The position numbers were made by a program, and so were the translations under genes. From assembly GCF_003234175.2 (NCBI RefSeq), contig NZ_CP126257.1, forward strand, positions 1,054,001-1,118,000: a DNA stretch of 64,000 bases. The letters are read 5' to 3'. This DNA is from Curtobacterium sp. MCSS17_007. Its GTDB lineage: Bacteria > Actinomycetota > Actinomycetes > Actinomycetales > Microbacteriaceae. Shown here piece by piece: positions 53,949 to 63,108 of the stretch; position 1 is the stretch's first letter, and each line of letters opens with the position of its first letter. The notes under the pieces are model-generated. The model ran no database searches. It saw only the letters and a program-made list of their open reading frames with translations, and was not told where the DNA came from.

Positions 53949-55007
53949 ATGCCATCACCCGCAGACCGCGAGAAGGCCCTCGAGACCGCACTCGCCCAGA
54001 TCGACCGGCAGTTCGGCAAGGGGACGGTCATGCGTCTCGGGTCGGACGAGCGCGCACCGGTCGCCACCATCCCGACCGGGTCCGTCGCGCTCGACGTCGC
54101 GCTCGGCATCGGCGGACTCCCGCGCGGCCGCATCATCGAGATCTACGGCCCGGAGTCGTCGGGTAAGACGACGCTGACGCTCCACGCCATCGCCAACGCC
54201 CAGCGCGCCGGTGGCATCGCGGCCTTCATCGACGCGGAGCACGCGCTCGACCCGGAGTACGCGAAGAAGCTCGGCGTCGACATCGACGCGCTCCTCGTGT
54301 CCCAGCCCGACACGGGTGAGCAGGCGCTCGAGATCGCGGACATGCTCGTCCGCTCCGGCTCGATCGACCTGATCATCGTCGACTCGGTGGCCGCCCTGGT
54401 GCCGCGCGCCGAGATCGAGGGCGAGATGGGTGACTCCCACGTGGGTCTCCAAGCACGCCTCATGTCGCAGGCGCTGCGCAAGCTCGCCGGTGGGCTGAAC
54501 CAGACGCAGACCACGATGATCTTCATCAACCAGCTCCGCGAGAAGATCGGTGTCTTCTTCGGGAGCCCGGAGACCACCGCCGGTGGTAAGGCGCTGAAGT
54601 TCTACGCCTCGGTCCGCCTCGACATCCGTCGCATCGAGACGCTGAAGAGCGGTACCGACGCCGTCGGTAACCGCACCCGCGTCAAGGTCGTGAAGAACAA
54701 GATGGCACCGCCCTTCAAGCAGGCCGAGTTCGACATCCTGTACGGCACGGGCATCTCGCGCGAGGGCTCGCTACTCGACTTCGGTGTCGACCACGGCATC
54801 GTCAAGAAGTCGGGCGCCTGGTACACGTACGACGGCGACCAGCTCGGCCAGGGCAAGGAGAACTCGCGCTCCTTCCTCATCCAGAACCCGGACATCGCGG
54901 CGGAGATCGAGGGCAAGATCCTCGCCAAGCTCGGCGTCGGCGGAGCCAAGGCCGACGCTCCGGTCGACTCGATCGCGCCGAAGCTCGCGGAGCGCAAGGG
55001 CGCGTGA
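53949..55007 (+). CDS. recA: Recombinase RecA
   Basis: 352 aa. Walker [20 protein letters not shown] (near 67-74), Walker [17 protein letters not shown], the L1/L2 DNA loops ([32 protein letters not shown], in part; [20 protein letters not shown]), and the C-terminal domain. It forms filaments on single-stranded DNA for strand exchange and LexA cleavage. No intein, unlike M. tuberculosis RecA. ATG 53949 sits seven bases after AAGGAGC. Its stop overlaps recX by four bases. Confidence 0.98.
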   Translation: MPSPADREKALETALAQIDRQFGKGTVMRLGSDERAPVATIPTGSVALDVALGIGGLPRGRIIEIYGPESSGKTTLTLHAIANAQRAGGIAAFIDAEHALDPEYAKKLGVDIDALLVSQPDTGEQALEIADMLVRSGSIDLIIVDSVAALVPRAEIEGEMGDSHVGLQARLMSQALRKLAGGLNQTQTTMIFINQLREKIGVFFGSPETTAGGKALKFYASVRLDIRRIETLKSGTDAVGNRTRVKVVKNKMAPPFKQAEFDILYGTGISREGSLLDFGVDHGIVKKSGAWYTYDGDQLGQGKENSRSFLIQNPDIAAEIEGKILAKLGVGGAKADAPVDSIAPKLAERKGA

Positions 55008-55993
55008 CGGACACACACGACCACGACGAGGGCCTCGCGCCGGTCACCGACCTGTTCGGTGCGCGGTCCCGTCGTGGTCGACCCACCCCTGCGGTCGAGC
55101 CGGACCCGTCGACCGGGCGCGGACCGGAGCCGGAGGAGCGCTGGGCGTCCGACGGCGAGTGGGCGCCGGAATCGACCGAGCTCGGTGACGACGAGCTGCG
55201 ATCCAGGCGAGCGCCGACCCGCACCCCCCACGACACGGGAGCACGAGCAGCGTCGGGTCCGTCGGATGCACACCAGGCGCCGGCGCCCACCGCGATCCCG
55301 TTCCGGGCGCAGCAGACCGAGGCCGAGTGGGTGTCCCCGGTGGTGGGTGACGGTTCCGGGCGGAGTGCGCGCGCGGAACAGCACGGGTACGACGCCGAGA
55401 CGGCCGATGCGACGACGGCCTCCGTGTTCGCGATCGGCAGCGGCGACGAGATCGACCCGGCGGATGCGCCGCGACCGCTCGACGAGCAGCGCGCCGATGC
55501 CGAACGGATCAGCATGCGGGCGCTGGGGCGCAAGGGCGTCAGCGAATCGGAGTTGCGCCAGCTGCTGATGAAGCAGGACCTCGACGCCGACGTCGTCGAA
55601 GGCGAGGTCGCCCGCTTGGTGCGGGTCGGACTGCTCGACGACGTCGCACTCGCGACCGAGCTCGTCGACCGGCTGCACGAACGCAAGGGGCTCGGACGTC
55701 AGGGCGTGGTCGCGGAGCTCCGCCGACGCGGCATCGACCAGGCCGCGATCGACGCGGCGCTCGAGGCAGCAGCGGACGACGCCGACGACGAGTTCGTCCG
55801 CGCCGTCGAGCTCGCCGAGAAGCGCGCGCGACAGCTCCGCGGTCTCGACCGGGAGACGGCGGAGCGTCGGCTCAGCGGCTTCCTCATGCGCAAGGGCTAC
55901 GGCTCCGGGGTCGTCCGGATCGCCGTGCAGCGCGCGCTCGACGGTCCGCCGCGTCGGAGCCCGTCGGGCGGTGGGGCCGTCCGGTTCGAGTAG
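55004..55993 (+). CDS. recX: RecX-type regulator of RecA with a long N-terminal extension
   Basis: 329 aa from GTG 55004 in a GTGA overlap with recA. Only the C-terminal ~160 residues form the RecX three-helix-repeat domain ([62 protein letters not shown], in part). The first ~160 residues are Asp/Glu/Arg/Pro-rich and look disordered. RecX binds RecA filaments and limits their activity; coupling to recA fixes the ratio. An internal start near residue 150 cannot be excluded, but the GTGA overlap and codon bias favour the long form. Confidence 0.88.
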   Translation: MTDTHDHDEGLAPVTDLFGARSRRGRPTPAVEPDPSTGRGPEPEERWASDGEWAPESTELGDDELRSRRAPTRTPHDTGARAASGPSDAHQAPAPTAIPFRAQQTEAEWVSPVVGDGSGRSARAEQHGYDAETADATTASVFAIGSGDEIDPADAPRPLDEQRADAERISMRALGRKGVSESELRQLLMKQDLDADVVEGEVARLVRVGLLDDVALATELVDRLHERKGLGRQGVVAELRRRGIDQAAIDAALEAAADDADDEFVRAVELAEKRARQLRGLDRETAERRLSGFLMRKGYGSGVVRIAVQRALDGPPRRSPSGGGAVRFE

Positions 55994-56017
55994 CGCCGGC
56001 GGTGGCCGTGACCGACC

Positions 56018-56023
56018 TACACT
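56018..56023 (+). promoter_or_regulatory. Candidate -10 (TACACT) for miaB
   Basis: TACACT ends nine bases before ATG 56033; a leaderless or very short-leader mRNA is likely. Confidence 0.4.
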
Positions 56024-56032
56024 GGGACGATC

Positions 56033-57526
56033 ATGGCCACCGTCGAAGCCCGCCCCCGCACCTACGAGGTCCGCACCCACGGGTGCCAGATGAACGTCCA
56101 CGACTCCGAACGGTTGAGCGGGTCGCTCCAGGCGGCCGGGTACGTCTCCGCCGACGGTGAGCAGGCCGACGTCGTCGTGATCAACACGTGTGCGGTGCGC
56201 GAGAACGCCGACAACCGGCTCTACGGCAACCTCGGGCAGCTCGCCGGCATCAAGCGGGAGCACCCGGGCATGCAGATCGCCGTGGGCGGGTGCCTGGCGC
56301 AGAAGGACAAGAACGTCATCCTCGAGAAGGCGCCGTGGGTCGACGTCGTCTTCGGGACGCACAACATGGGGTCGCTGCCGACCCTGCTCGAGCGGGCCCG
56401 GCACAACGACGAAGCGCAGATCGAGATCCTCGAGGCGCTCGACGTGTTCCCGTCGACCCTCCCCACCAAGCGCGACTCGACGCACAGCGGCTGGGTCTCC
56501 ATCTCCGTCGGCTGCAACAACACCTGCACGTTCTGCATCGTCCCGTCGCTCCGTGGCAAGGAGAAGGACCGCCGACCGGGCGACGTGCTCGCCGAGATCC
56601 AGGCGCTCGTCGACGATGGTGCGATCGAGGTCACGCTGCTCGGGCAGAACGTCAACTCGTACGGTGTCGAGTTCGGGGACCGCCAGGCGTTCGGCAAGCT
56701 GCTGCGCGCGACGGGGCAGATCGAGGGGCTCGAGCGTGTCCGCTTCACGAGTCCGCACCCGGCGGCGTTCACCGACGACGTGATCGACGCGATGGCCGAG
56801 ACCCCGAACGTCATGCCGCAGCTCCACATGCCGTTGCAGTCCGGCTCGGACCGGGTGCTCAAGGCGATGCGCCGGAGCTACCGGAGCGAGCGGTTCCTCG
56901 GGATCCTCGACCGGGTGCGGGCGAAGATCCCGCACGCGGCGATCTCGACGGACATCATCGTGGGCTTCCCCGGTGAGACCGACGAGGACTTCGAGGACAC
57001 GCTGCGTGTGGTCGAGCAGTCGCGGTTCGCCTCGGCCTTCACGTTCCAGTACTCGATCCGACCCGGCACCCCGGCAGCGACCATGCCGGACCAGTTGCCG
57101 AAGGCGGTCGTGCAGGAGCGCTACGACCGGCTGATCGCGCTGCAGGACCGCATCACCGCCGAGGAGCACGCGAAGCAGGTCGGTCGCACCGTCGAGGTGC
57201 TCGTCGCCACGGGCGAGGGCAAGAAGGACGAGTCCACCCACCGTCTGTCGGGTCGAGCCGAGGACTCCCGGCTGGTGCACTTCGCCGTGCCGCAGGGTTC
57301 CGACGTACCGCGCCCGGGCGACGTCGTCACCGTCGAGGTCACCCGTGCCGCGCCGCACTTCCTCATCGCCGACGGCGAGGCGCCGCTGCGCATCCGCCGG
57401 ACTCGTGCCGGAGATGCCTGGGACCGTGCGCAGGCGGAGAGCTGCGGCGTCCCCACCCCTGCCGCACCGGGAACCGGGCCGCGTCCGGTGTCGCTCGGGC
57501 TGCCGGGCCTCCGTGTCGGTCGCTGA
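56033..57526 (+). CDS. miaB: tRNA-2-methylthio-N6-isopentenyladenosine synthase
   Basis: 497 aa. N-terminal MTTase domain ([19 protein letters not shown] with the first cluster Cys; [23 protein letters not shown]), the radical-SAM motif [18 protein letters not shown] (CxxxCxxC, near 160), then a TRAM domain near the C-terminus. It adds a methylthio group to i6A37 of tRNAs reading UNN codons, after MiaA, encoded next. The last ~50 residues after TRAM are Arg/Pro-rich. Confidence 0.96.
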   Translation: MATVEARPRTYEVRTHGCQMNVHDSERLSGSLQAAGYVSADGEQADVVVINTCAVRENADNRLYGNLGQLAGIKREHPGMQIAVGGCLAQKDKNVILEKAPWVDVVFGTHNMGSLPTLLERARHNDEAQIEILEALDVFPSTLPTKRDSTHSGWVSISVGCNNTCTFCIVPSLRGKEKDRRPGDVLAEIQALVDDGAIEVTLLGQNVNSYGVEFGDRQAFGKLLRATGQIEGLERVRFTSPHPAAFTDDVIDAMAETPNVMPQLHMPLQSGSDRVLKAMRRSYRSERFLGILDRVRAKIPHAAISTDIIVGFPGETDEDFEDTLRVVEQSRFASAFTFQYSIRPGTPAATMPDQLPKAVVQERYDRLIALQDRITAEEHAKQVGRTVEVLVATGEGKKDESTHRLSGRAEDSRLVHFAVPQGSDVPRPGDVVTVEVTRAAPHFLIADGEAPLRIRRTRAGDAWDRAQAESCGVPTPAAPGTGPRPVSLGLPGLRVGR

Positions 57527-57578
57527 CGCGCGGGCAGCGGGCCGCGCAGGCGGCGGTGCCGGCGGCGACGAGCCCGGC

Positions 57579-58496
57579 ATGCCGGACCTCGTCGCGGTCG
57601 TCGGTCCGACCGGCACCGGCAAGTCCGAGCTCGCGCTGACGATCGCCGAACGGCTGGCTGCCCAGGGCCGTCCGGCCGAGATCGTCAACGCCGACGCCAT
57701 GCAGCTGTACCGCGGCATGGACATCGGGACGGCGAAGCTGTCCGTCGAGGAACGCCGGGGTGTCCCGCACCACCAGCTCGACGTGCTCGACGTCACGGAC
57801 GAGGCGAGCGTCGCCGCGTACCAGCGGGACGCGCGCGCCGACGTCGAGTGGATCACCGCAGCGGGCGGGACCGCGGTGCTCGTCGGCGGCAGCGGCCTCT
57901 ACGTGTCCTCGGTGCTGTTCGACCTCGCGTTCCCCGGCACCGACCCGGCGCTCCGCGCGGCGCTCGAGCAGGAGCACGCGGAGCACGGCCCGAACGCCCT
58001 CCTGGCACGCCTGCGCGTCCTCGACCCGGCTGCCGCCGCCGACGTCGACGCGCGCAACCCCAGGCGGCTGATCCGGGCCGTCGAGATCGCGAGCCGGTCG
58101 GAGGCCGTGACCCCGCGCCTCCCGTCCGTCCCGCGCGCCTGGCGGTCCGCACGGGTGCTGCGACTGCACCGCGAGCGGGACGAACTCGTCGGGTCCCTGC
58201 ACGCGCGCGCCGAGCGCATGTTCCGGGACGGGCTCGTCGACGAGGTCGACGCCCTCCGCACGGCCGGGCTGGAGCAGGGACGGACGGCCCGTGCCGCCAT
58301 CGGGTACTCGCAGGCACTCGACGTCGTGCACGGACGGTCGACCGTCGGGGAAGCGGTCGAGGCGACCGCCGTCGCGACCCGGAAGTACGCCCGCCGCCAG
58401 GTGTCGTGGTTCAAGCGCTACGACGCCGAGGTGCTCGACGTCACCGGGACCGACGTCGCGGGACTGCAGGCGGTGGCCCGTAGGATCGTGCCGTGA
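57579..58496 (+). CDS. miaA: tRNA dimethylallyltransferase
   Basis: 305 aa from ATG 57579 ([21 protein letters not shown]-loop near residue 10-17); a GTG at 57513 overlapping miaB is possible. Asn-Ala-Asp-Ala-Met-Gln-Leu-Tyr ([21 protein letters not shown]), [13 protein letters not shown] and [14 protein letters not shown] follow the family order. It attaches dimethylallyl to A37 of tRNA. Residues ~173-185 ([14 protein letters not shown]) come from an in-frame copy of the dispersed palindromic repeat. Four-base overlap with dapF. Confidence 0.94.
   Translation: MPDLVAVVGPTGTGKSELALTIAERLAAQGRPAEIVNADAMQLYRGMDIGTAKLSVEERRGVPHHQLDVLDVTDEASVAAYQRDARADVEWITAAGGTAVLVGGSGLYVSSVLFDLAFPGTDPALRAALEQEHAEHGPNALLARLRVLDPAAAADVDARNPRRLIRAVEIASRSEAVTPRLPSVPRAWRSARVLRLHRERDELVGSLHARAERMFRDGLVDEVDALRTAGLEQGRTARAAIGYSQALDVVHGRSTVGEAVEATAVATRKYARRQVSWFKRYDAEVLDVTGTDVAGLQAVARRIVP
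58096..58132. repeat. In-frame copy of the GGGAGGC-type palindrome inside miaA
   Basis: GGTCGGAGGC on the left and CCGCGCCTCCCGTCCGTCCC (58113-58132) on the right reproduce copy 2 (11189-11232): the right 22 bases are identical, while the centre has lost about eight bases. It encodes [12 protein letters not shown] within the variable middle of MiaA. Confidence 0.75.
58481..58486 (+). promoter_or_regulatory. Candidate internal -10 (TAGGAT) for dapF
   Basis: TAGGAT within the miaA 3' end lies six bases before the dapF GTG (58493), so dapF could have its own leaderless transcript besides read-through from miaA. Confidence 0.4.
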
Positions 58497-59383
58497 CCGA
58501 GCTGCACTTCACGAAGGGCCAGGGGACGGGCAACGACTTCGTCCTGTTCGCCGACCCGGACGCCACGGTCGACCTGACCCCGGAGCGCATCCGGGCCATC
58601 GCCGACCGGCGGTTCGGCGTCGGCGCGGACGGTGTCATCCGCGCCGTGCGGTCGGACGCGCTGCCCGAGGGGCGTGCGCTCGTGGCGGTGGAGCCCGCAG
58701 CGACGTGGTTCATGGACTACCACAACGCCGACGGCTCGGTGGCCGAGATGTGCGGCAACGGCATCCGGGTCTTCGCCCGGTACCTGACCGAGTCGGGGCT
58801 CGTCGACCTCGCGCCGGGCGAGACGCTCACGGTCGGCAGCCGCAAGGGCCTGGTCGACGTGCAGCGGACGACGAACGGGTTCTCGGCGGACCTCGGCCGC
58901 TGGGGCCTCGGGATCGAGGGCGGCGGGGCGAACGACGTGACCGTGCGGGCGAAGGAGCTCGACGGTGCCCGACCCGGCCTCGGCATCGACGTCGGGAACC
59001 CGCACGTCGTGGTCGCGGTGGCGACCGAGGACGAGCTCGCGGAGCTGGACCTGACGTACGTCCCGGTGCTCGACCCGGTGCCGGCAGCGGGGGCGAACGT
59101 GGAGTTCGTGCTCCCGGGTGACCCGCTGGTCGAGGACGGCGTCGGCGAGATCACGATGCGCGTGCACGAGCGGGGGAGCGGCGAGACGCTGTCGTGCGGC
59201 ACCGGCGCGGTCGCGGCGGCCCTGGCGACGCGGTACTGGGCCGGGCCGTCGGCGCCGGACACCTGGCGTGTGCGTGTGCCGGGCGGTGTCGTCACCGTGC
59301 GGATGTTCGCGGCGGAGGACGGCGAGCACGTGGCGCTCGCGGGGCCGGCGGAACTGGTGTTCTCCGGGGACCTGACGGTCTGA
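58493..59383 (+). CDS. dapF: Diaminopimelate epimerase
   Basis: 296 aa. The two catalytic Cys residues are visible, in [16 protein letters not shown] (near 87) and [14 protein letters not shown] (near 235), with GTGNDFVLF at the start and DVGNPHVVV in the middle. It converts LL- to meso-diaminopimelate for lysine and peptidoglycan. The GTGA overlap with miaA makes miaB-miaA-dapF an operon. Confidence 0.96.
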   Translation: MTELHFTKGQGTGNDFVLFADPDATVDLTPERIRAIADRRFGVGADGVIRAVRSDALPEGRALVAVEPAATWFMDYHNADGSVAEMCGNGIRVFARYLTESGLVDLAPGETLTVGSRKGLVDVQRTTNGFSADLGRWGLGIEGGGANDVTVRAKELDGARPGLGIDVGNPHVVVAVATEDELAELDLTYVPVLDPVPAAGANVEFVLPGDPLVEDGVGEITMRVHERGSGETLSCGTGAVAAALATRYWAGPSAPDTWRVRVPGGVVTVRMFAAEDGEHVALAGPAELVFSGDLTV

Positions 59384-59461
59384 CGCCAGCGGCGCGGTGA
59401 TCGCGCCCGCGTGCTGTCCGAGCGGCACACCGGCACCCGGCGACGACTGGTCCCTCGCGCC

Positions 59462-60076
59462 CTACTCCGCCTCGCGGCGCACCCGGATGACCCGGAACCC
59501 CTTGTCGGTCGACGCCCGCGAGACCTGGAACCCGCCGCCGAGCGTGTCCCGGAGCCAGCGCTGCAGGGAGTCGCCGCCGAGGTCCTTCGAGACCACGAGC
59601 CACGCGTCCCCGCCGACTTCGAGCCGGGGGATCCACGTGAGCAGGATCGCGTGCAGTTCGTCCTTGCCGACGCGGATCGGCGGGTTCGACCAGATCGTGC
59701 GGAAGCGCAGGTCCCCGGGCACGTCGTCGGGCAGCCCGACCGTCACGTTGGTCAGTCCGGCTGCGCTCGCGTTCCGTTCCGCGAGGCCGAGCACCCGCTC
59801 GTTGACGTCCACGCCCCACACCTGCGCGTCCGGCGACTCGAGCGCCATCGTGATCGCGATCGGCCCCCAGCCGCACCCGACGTCGAGCAGCGCGCCCTCC
59901 GCAGCGGGCGGCGGCACGGAACCGAGCAGCACCTTCGTGCCGCGGTCGATGCCGTCCGGGCTGAACACACCCGCCGCCGTCGACAGGGTGAGGGGTCGAC
60001 CGGCGAGCGTGACGTGCACCTGGCGCTCACGGTTCTCCGACGACGGACTGGCGGAGAAGTAGTGGTCGTTCGCCAT
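59462..60076 (-). CDS. Class I SAM-dependent methyltransferase, RsmC-like
   Basis: 204 aa from ATG 60076. SAM-binding motif I LLDVGCGWGPIAITMAL (near 65), acidic loop VWGVDVNERVLGLAERN, and the catalytic IWSNPPIRVGKDEL (NPPxR of small-subunit rRNA guanine-N2 methyltransferases). It probably modifies 16S rRNA near G1207, by family resemblance to the RsmC C-terminal half; the N-terminal half of RsmC is absent. Divergent from hflX. Confidence 0.86.
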   Translation of the reverse strand: MANDHYFSASPSSENRERQVHVTLAGRPLTLSTAAGVFSPDGIDRGTKVLLGSVPPPAAEGALLDVGCGWGPIAITMALESPDAQVWGVDVNERVLGLAERNASAAGLTNVTVGLPDDVPGDLRFRTIWSNPPIRVGKDELHAILLTWIPRLEVGGDAWLVVSKDLGGDSLQRWLRDTLGGGFQVSRASTDKGFRVIRVRREAE

Positions 60077-60137
60077 GGAAGAACCGTACCGTCGACCCCG
60101 TGTGTCCCGGGCGTGGCGGCGGTACCCTGTGGAGAAG

Positions 60138-61676
60138 ATGACGGAAACCACCATGAACGACGGACGATCCGACGACAGCGCCGAAGGTGTCGTGGAGCGC
60201 GTCCTCCGCAACGCCGACACCAAGGCATCGTCGGCGATCTTCGCTCCCGCACAGGCCATCCAGACCCGATCGGTCGACGAGCACGGCTGGTCCGGCGACG
60301 GCGACCAGTACGACCGGGAGGACCGCGCAGCCCTGCGCCGCGTCACCGGTCTCTCCACCGAACTCGAGGACGTCACCGAGGTCGAGTACCGGCAGCTCCG
60401 GCTCGAGCAGGTCGTCCTCATCGGCGTGTACCCGCAGGGCGACGCACAGGACGCCGAGAACTCCCTCCGCGAGCTCGCGGCCCTCGCCGAGACCGCCGGC
60501 GCCGTGGTGCTCGACGGCCTCCTGCAGCGCCGTCCGAACCCGGACCCCTCGACCTACCTCGGCAAGGGCAAGGCCGAGGAGCTCGCGATGGTCGTCAAGG
60601 CCACCGGCGCCGACACCGTGATCGCCGACACCGAGCTCGCGCCGTCCCAGCGCCGTGCGCTCGAGGACGTCGTCAAGGTCAAGGTGATCGACCGGACCGC
60701 GGTCATCCTCGACATCTTCAGCCAGCACGCCAAGAGCCGCGAGGGCAAGGCGCAGGTGGAGCTCGCGCAGCTCGAGTACCTCCTCCCGCGTCTGCGCGGT
60801 TGGGGTGAGTCGATGTCCCGCCAGGCCGGTGGTCAGGTCTCCGGCGGCGCGGGCATGGGCTCGCGTGGTCCCGGTGAGACGAAGATCGAGCTCGATCGTC
60901 GCCGCATCCACACCCGCATGGCGAAGCTCCGCCGCCAGATCGCCGGGTTCCGTCCCGCGCGTGAGGCGAAGCGTGCCGACCGTCACCGCAACGACGTGCC
61001 GAGCGTCGCGATCGCCGGGTACACCAACGCGGGCAAGTCCTCGCTCCTCAACCGGCTCACCAGCGCCGGTGTGCTCGTGCAGAACCAGCTGTTCGCGACG
61101 CTGGACGCCACGGTCCGTCGGACCGAGACGAGCAAGGGCCGCGAGTACACCTTCGCCGACACGGTCGGTTTCGTGCGGAACCTGCCGCACCAGCTGGTCG
61201 AGGCGTTCCGCTCCACGCTCGAGGAGGTCGGCGAGTCCGACGTCATCGTGCACGTCGTCGACGCGTCCCACCCGGACCCGGCAGCACAGCTCGCCACCGT
61301 CCGCGACGTGATCGGGGACGTCGGGGCGCGGGACATCCCGGAGATCGTCGCCTTCAACAAGGCGGACCTGATCGACGAGTCCCAGCGGCTGGTCCTGGTC
61401 GGGCTCGTACCGGACGCGGTCTTCGTGTCGGCGCGGACGGGCGAGGGCGTCCCCGAGCTCCTCGCGGCGATCGAGGAGCGCCTGCCGGAGCCGGACGTGT
61501 CGCTCACCCTGGTGGTGCCCTACGACCGCGGTGACCTCGTCTCGTCGCTCCACGACGCGGGTGCGGTCGAGACCACCGACTACGTCGAGGACGGCACGCG
61601 CCTGCAGGTGCGGGTCTTCCAGCGCCAGGTCGCCGAGCTCGACCCGTACGTGGTCGCGCCCGCCGTGTCGGCCTAG
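60138..61676 (+). CDS. hflX: Ribosome-associated GTPase HflX
   Basis: 512 aa from ATG 60138 with GGAGAAG just upstream; ATG 60153 is an alternative. An N-terminal HflX domain (to ~220; LQRRPNPDPSTYLGKGKAEELAMVV and ADTELAPSQRRALED), a coiled segment with SGGAGMGSRGPGETKIELDRRRI (in part), then the G domain: G1 GYTNAGKSSLLN (near 294), G3 DTVGF, G4 FNKADL. HflX splits stalled or heat-damaged 70S ribosomes. An extended ~85-residue N-terminus is present. Confidence 0.96.
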   Translation: MTETTMNDGRSDDSAEGVVERVLRNADTKASSAIFAPAQAIQTRSVDEHGWSGDGDQYDREDRAALRRVTGLSTELEDVTEVEYRQLRLEQVVLIGVYPQGDAQDAENSLRELAALAETAGAVVLDGLLQRRPNPDPSTYLGKGKAEELAMVVKATGADTVIADTELAPSQRRALEDVVKVKVIDRTAVILDIFSQHAKSREGKAQVELAQLEYLLPRLRGWGESMSRQAGGQVSGGAGMGSRGPGETKIELDRRRIHTRMAKLRRQIAGFRPAREAKRADRHRNDVPSVAIAGYTNAGKSSLLNRLTSAGVLVQNQLFATLDATVRRTETSKGREYTFADTVGFVRNLPHQLVEAFRSTLEEVGESDVIVHVVDASHPDPAAQLATVRDVIGDVGARDIPEIVAFNKADLIDESQRLVLVGLVPDAVFVSARTGEGVPELLAAIEERLPEPDVSLTLVVPYDRGDLVSSLHDAGAVETTDYVEDGTRLQVRVFQRQVAELDPYVVAPAVSA

Positions 61677-61685
61677 TCAGGGGAT

Positions 61686-61749
61686 CCCCACCCGCACGGA
61701 ACGGGAGGCGCGGTGCCAGCTGGCACCGCGCCTCCCGTCCGTGGTGGGG
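61686..61749. repeat. GGGAGGC-type inverted repeat, copy 9, between hflX and lexA
   Basis: 19-bp perfect arms (61701-61719 with 61720-61738; ACGGGAGGCGCGGTGCCAG) are extended by CACGG/CCGTG and CCCCAC/GTGGGG with small bulges. It fills the 100-bp gap between convergent hflX and lexA, a likely two-way terminator. Confidence 0.85.
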
Positions 61750-61776
61750 CTCTGCGTCCGGTGGAGGGACGCGGGG

Positions 61777-62421
61777 TCAGACGGAGCGGAGGACCGCGAC
61801 CACCTTGCCGAGCACGTTCGCGGCGTCGCCGAGGATCGGCTCGAACGCCGAGTTCCGCGGCAGCAACCACGTGTGGCCGTCCCGCTGGCGGAAGACCTTG
61901 ACGGTCGCCTCCTCGTCGAGCATCGCAGCGACGATGTCCCCGTTGTCGGCGGTCTGCTGCGACCGCACGACCACCCAGTCGCCGTCGCAGATCGCGGCGT
62001 CGATCATCGACTCCCCGACGACCTTGAGCATGAAGAGGTCGCCCGTGCCGACGAGCTGACGGGGGAGCGGCACGATCTCGTCGACGTGCTGCTCCGCCGT
62101 GATCGGCACACCCGCGGCGATGCGTCCGACGAGCGGCACGAGGGTCGTGGCGTCGACGTCCGGGGTCTCGACGTCGGGCGTGGGCTCGTCGACCAGGACC
62201 TCGAGGGCGCGAGGGCGGTTCGGGTCGCGTCGGATCCAGCCGCCGAGCTCGAGCTGGCCGAGCTGGTGGGAGACGCTCGACAGCGACGAGAGGCCGGCGG
62301 CGTCGCCGATCTCGCGCATGCTCGGCGGGTAGCCCCGGCTGGCGATCGACGCACGGATCGCGTCGAGGATCGCCTGCTGCTTCGCCGTCAACGGCTTCTG
62401 GACCCGCAGTTCGTCCGCCAC
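61777..62421 (-). CDS. lexA: SOS repressor LexA
   Basis: 214 aa from GTG 62421. N-terminal winged helix ([40 protein letters not shown], in part). Cleavage site Ala-Gly in GRIAAGVPI, catalytic Ser in [16 protein letters not shown] (near 138) and Lys in [12 protein letters not shown] (near 175). It represses SOS genes until RecA filaments trigger self-cleavage. A LexA box overlaps its own -35. Confidence 0.97.
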   Translation of the reverse strand: MADELRVQKPLTAKQQAILDAIRASIASRGYPPSMREIGDAAGLSSLSSVSHQLGQLELGGWIRRDPNRPRALEVLVDEPTPDVETPDVDATTLVPLVGRIAAGVPITAEQHVDEIVPLPRQLVGTGDLFMLKVVGESMIDAAICDGDWVVVRSQQTADNGDIVAAMLDEEATVKVFRQRDGHTWLLPRNSAFEPILGDAANVLGKVVAVLRSV

Positions 62422-62501
62422 GTCGTCTCGCCCTTCGTCGATGCCGGGAGGTCGGGCGGGAATGTCAGTGGTCCCCGCTTGACTCGTCCCAGTCGATCGA
62501 A

Positions 62502-62542
62502 ACAGTATCCGACCGCCCCGGGCCGGACAAACACCTGTTCGA
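62502..62542 (-). promoter_or_regulatory. lexA promoter with LexA box
   Basis: On the minus strand, TTGTCC (plus 62525-62530) and TACTGT (62502-62507) are spaced 17 bp. TCGAACAGGTGTTTGT (plus 62527-62542) is an imperfect LexA box over the -35. Supports autoregulation. Confidence 0.8.
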
Positions 62543-62599
62543 GCGTGTCGGCAGGAAATCCTCCACGAATCCGATCCTGGGACTTGTGCGAGGTGGCAT

Positions 62600-62615
62600 T
62601 CGAAACTATGTTCGG
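62600..62615 (+). promoter_or_regulatory. LexA box upstream of the LysM protein
   Basis: TCGAAACTATGTTCGG matches TCGAAC-N4-GTTCGA at 10 of 12 positions and lies 41 bp before the LysM gene start, on its side of the lexA divergent region. Confidence 0.82.
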
Positions 62616-62656
62616 TACACGACTTCGGTTCCTCCGGACGGGAAGGCAAGAACGAC

Positions 62657-63034
62657 ATGAGCACCATCGCCATCGCTGACCAGCAGCGCACCGCGACGCC
62701 CGACGTCCGTACGCGCCTGCGCATCACGCGCCGCGGCCGCATCGTCCTGACGACGCTCGCCGCACTCCCGGTCTTCCTGGTCGTCGCCCTGTCCGTGCTG
62801 AACGGGGGCCAGGCCTCGGCCGGCGACTCCTCACGCGCCGGTGTGCCCGTGCACTTCGAGACGGTCACCGTCGAGCCCGGCGAGACGCTGTGGCAGCTGG
62901 CGGAGGAGACGGCTCCGCAGGCCGACCCGCGAGACTTCGTCCAGGACGTCGTGAGCCTCAACGCGCTCGAGGGGTCGACGCTGCAGGCGGGCGAGCAGAT
63001 CGCCATCCCGGCCAAGTACACCGCCGGCGACTGA
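62657..63034 (+). CDS. LysM membrane protein, probable SOS division regulator (ChiZ/YneA-like)
   Basis: 125 aa. A cytoplasmic basic start, one transmembrane helix ([20 protein letters not shown], ~29-48), and a C-terminal LysM domain ([19 protein letters not shown] and [18 protein letters not shown]). Divergent from lexA with its own LexA box, the position of mycobacterial ChiZ (Rv2719c) and an analogue of Bacillus YneA, which delay division during SOS. AGGCAAG-type purines precede ATG 62657. Function is inferred from layout and regulation. Confidence 0.82.
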   Translation: MSTIAIADQQRTATPDVRTRLRITRRGRIVLTTLAALPVFLVVALSVLNGGQASAGDSSRAGVPVHFETVTVEPGETLWQLAEETAPQADPRDFVQDVVSLNALEGSTLQAGEQIAIPAKYTAGD

Positions 63035-63096
63035 ACCTGGTCGGCGATCGCCGGGCCACCGTCCGGACGGCCGGTCGGCGCCCGGCGGACGCGGCC

Positions 63097-63102
63097 TACG
63101 AT
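63097..63102 (+). promoter_or_regulatory. Candidate -10 (TACGAT) for leaderless hisC mRNA
   Basis: TACGAT ends six bases before GTG 63109, without a Shine-Dalgarno. Confidence 0.45.
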
Positions 63103-63108
63103 GGATCG

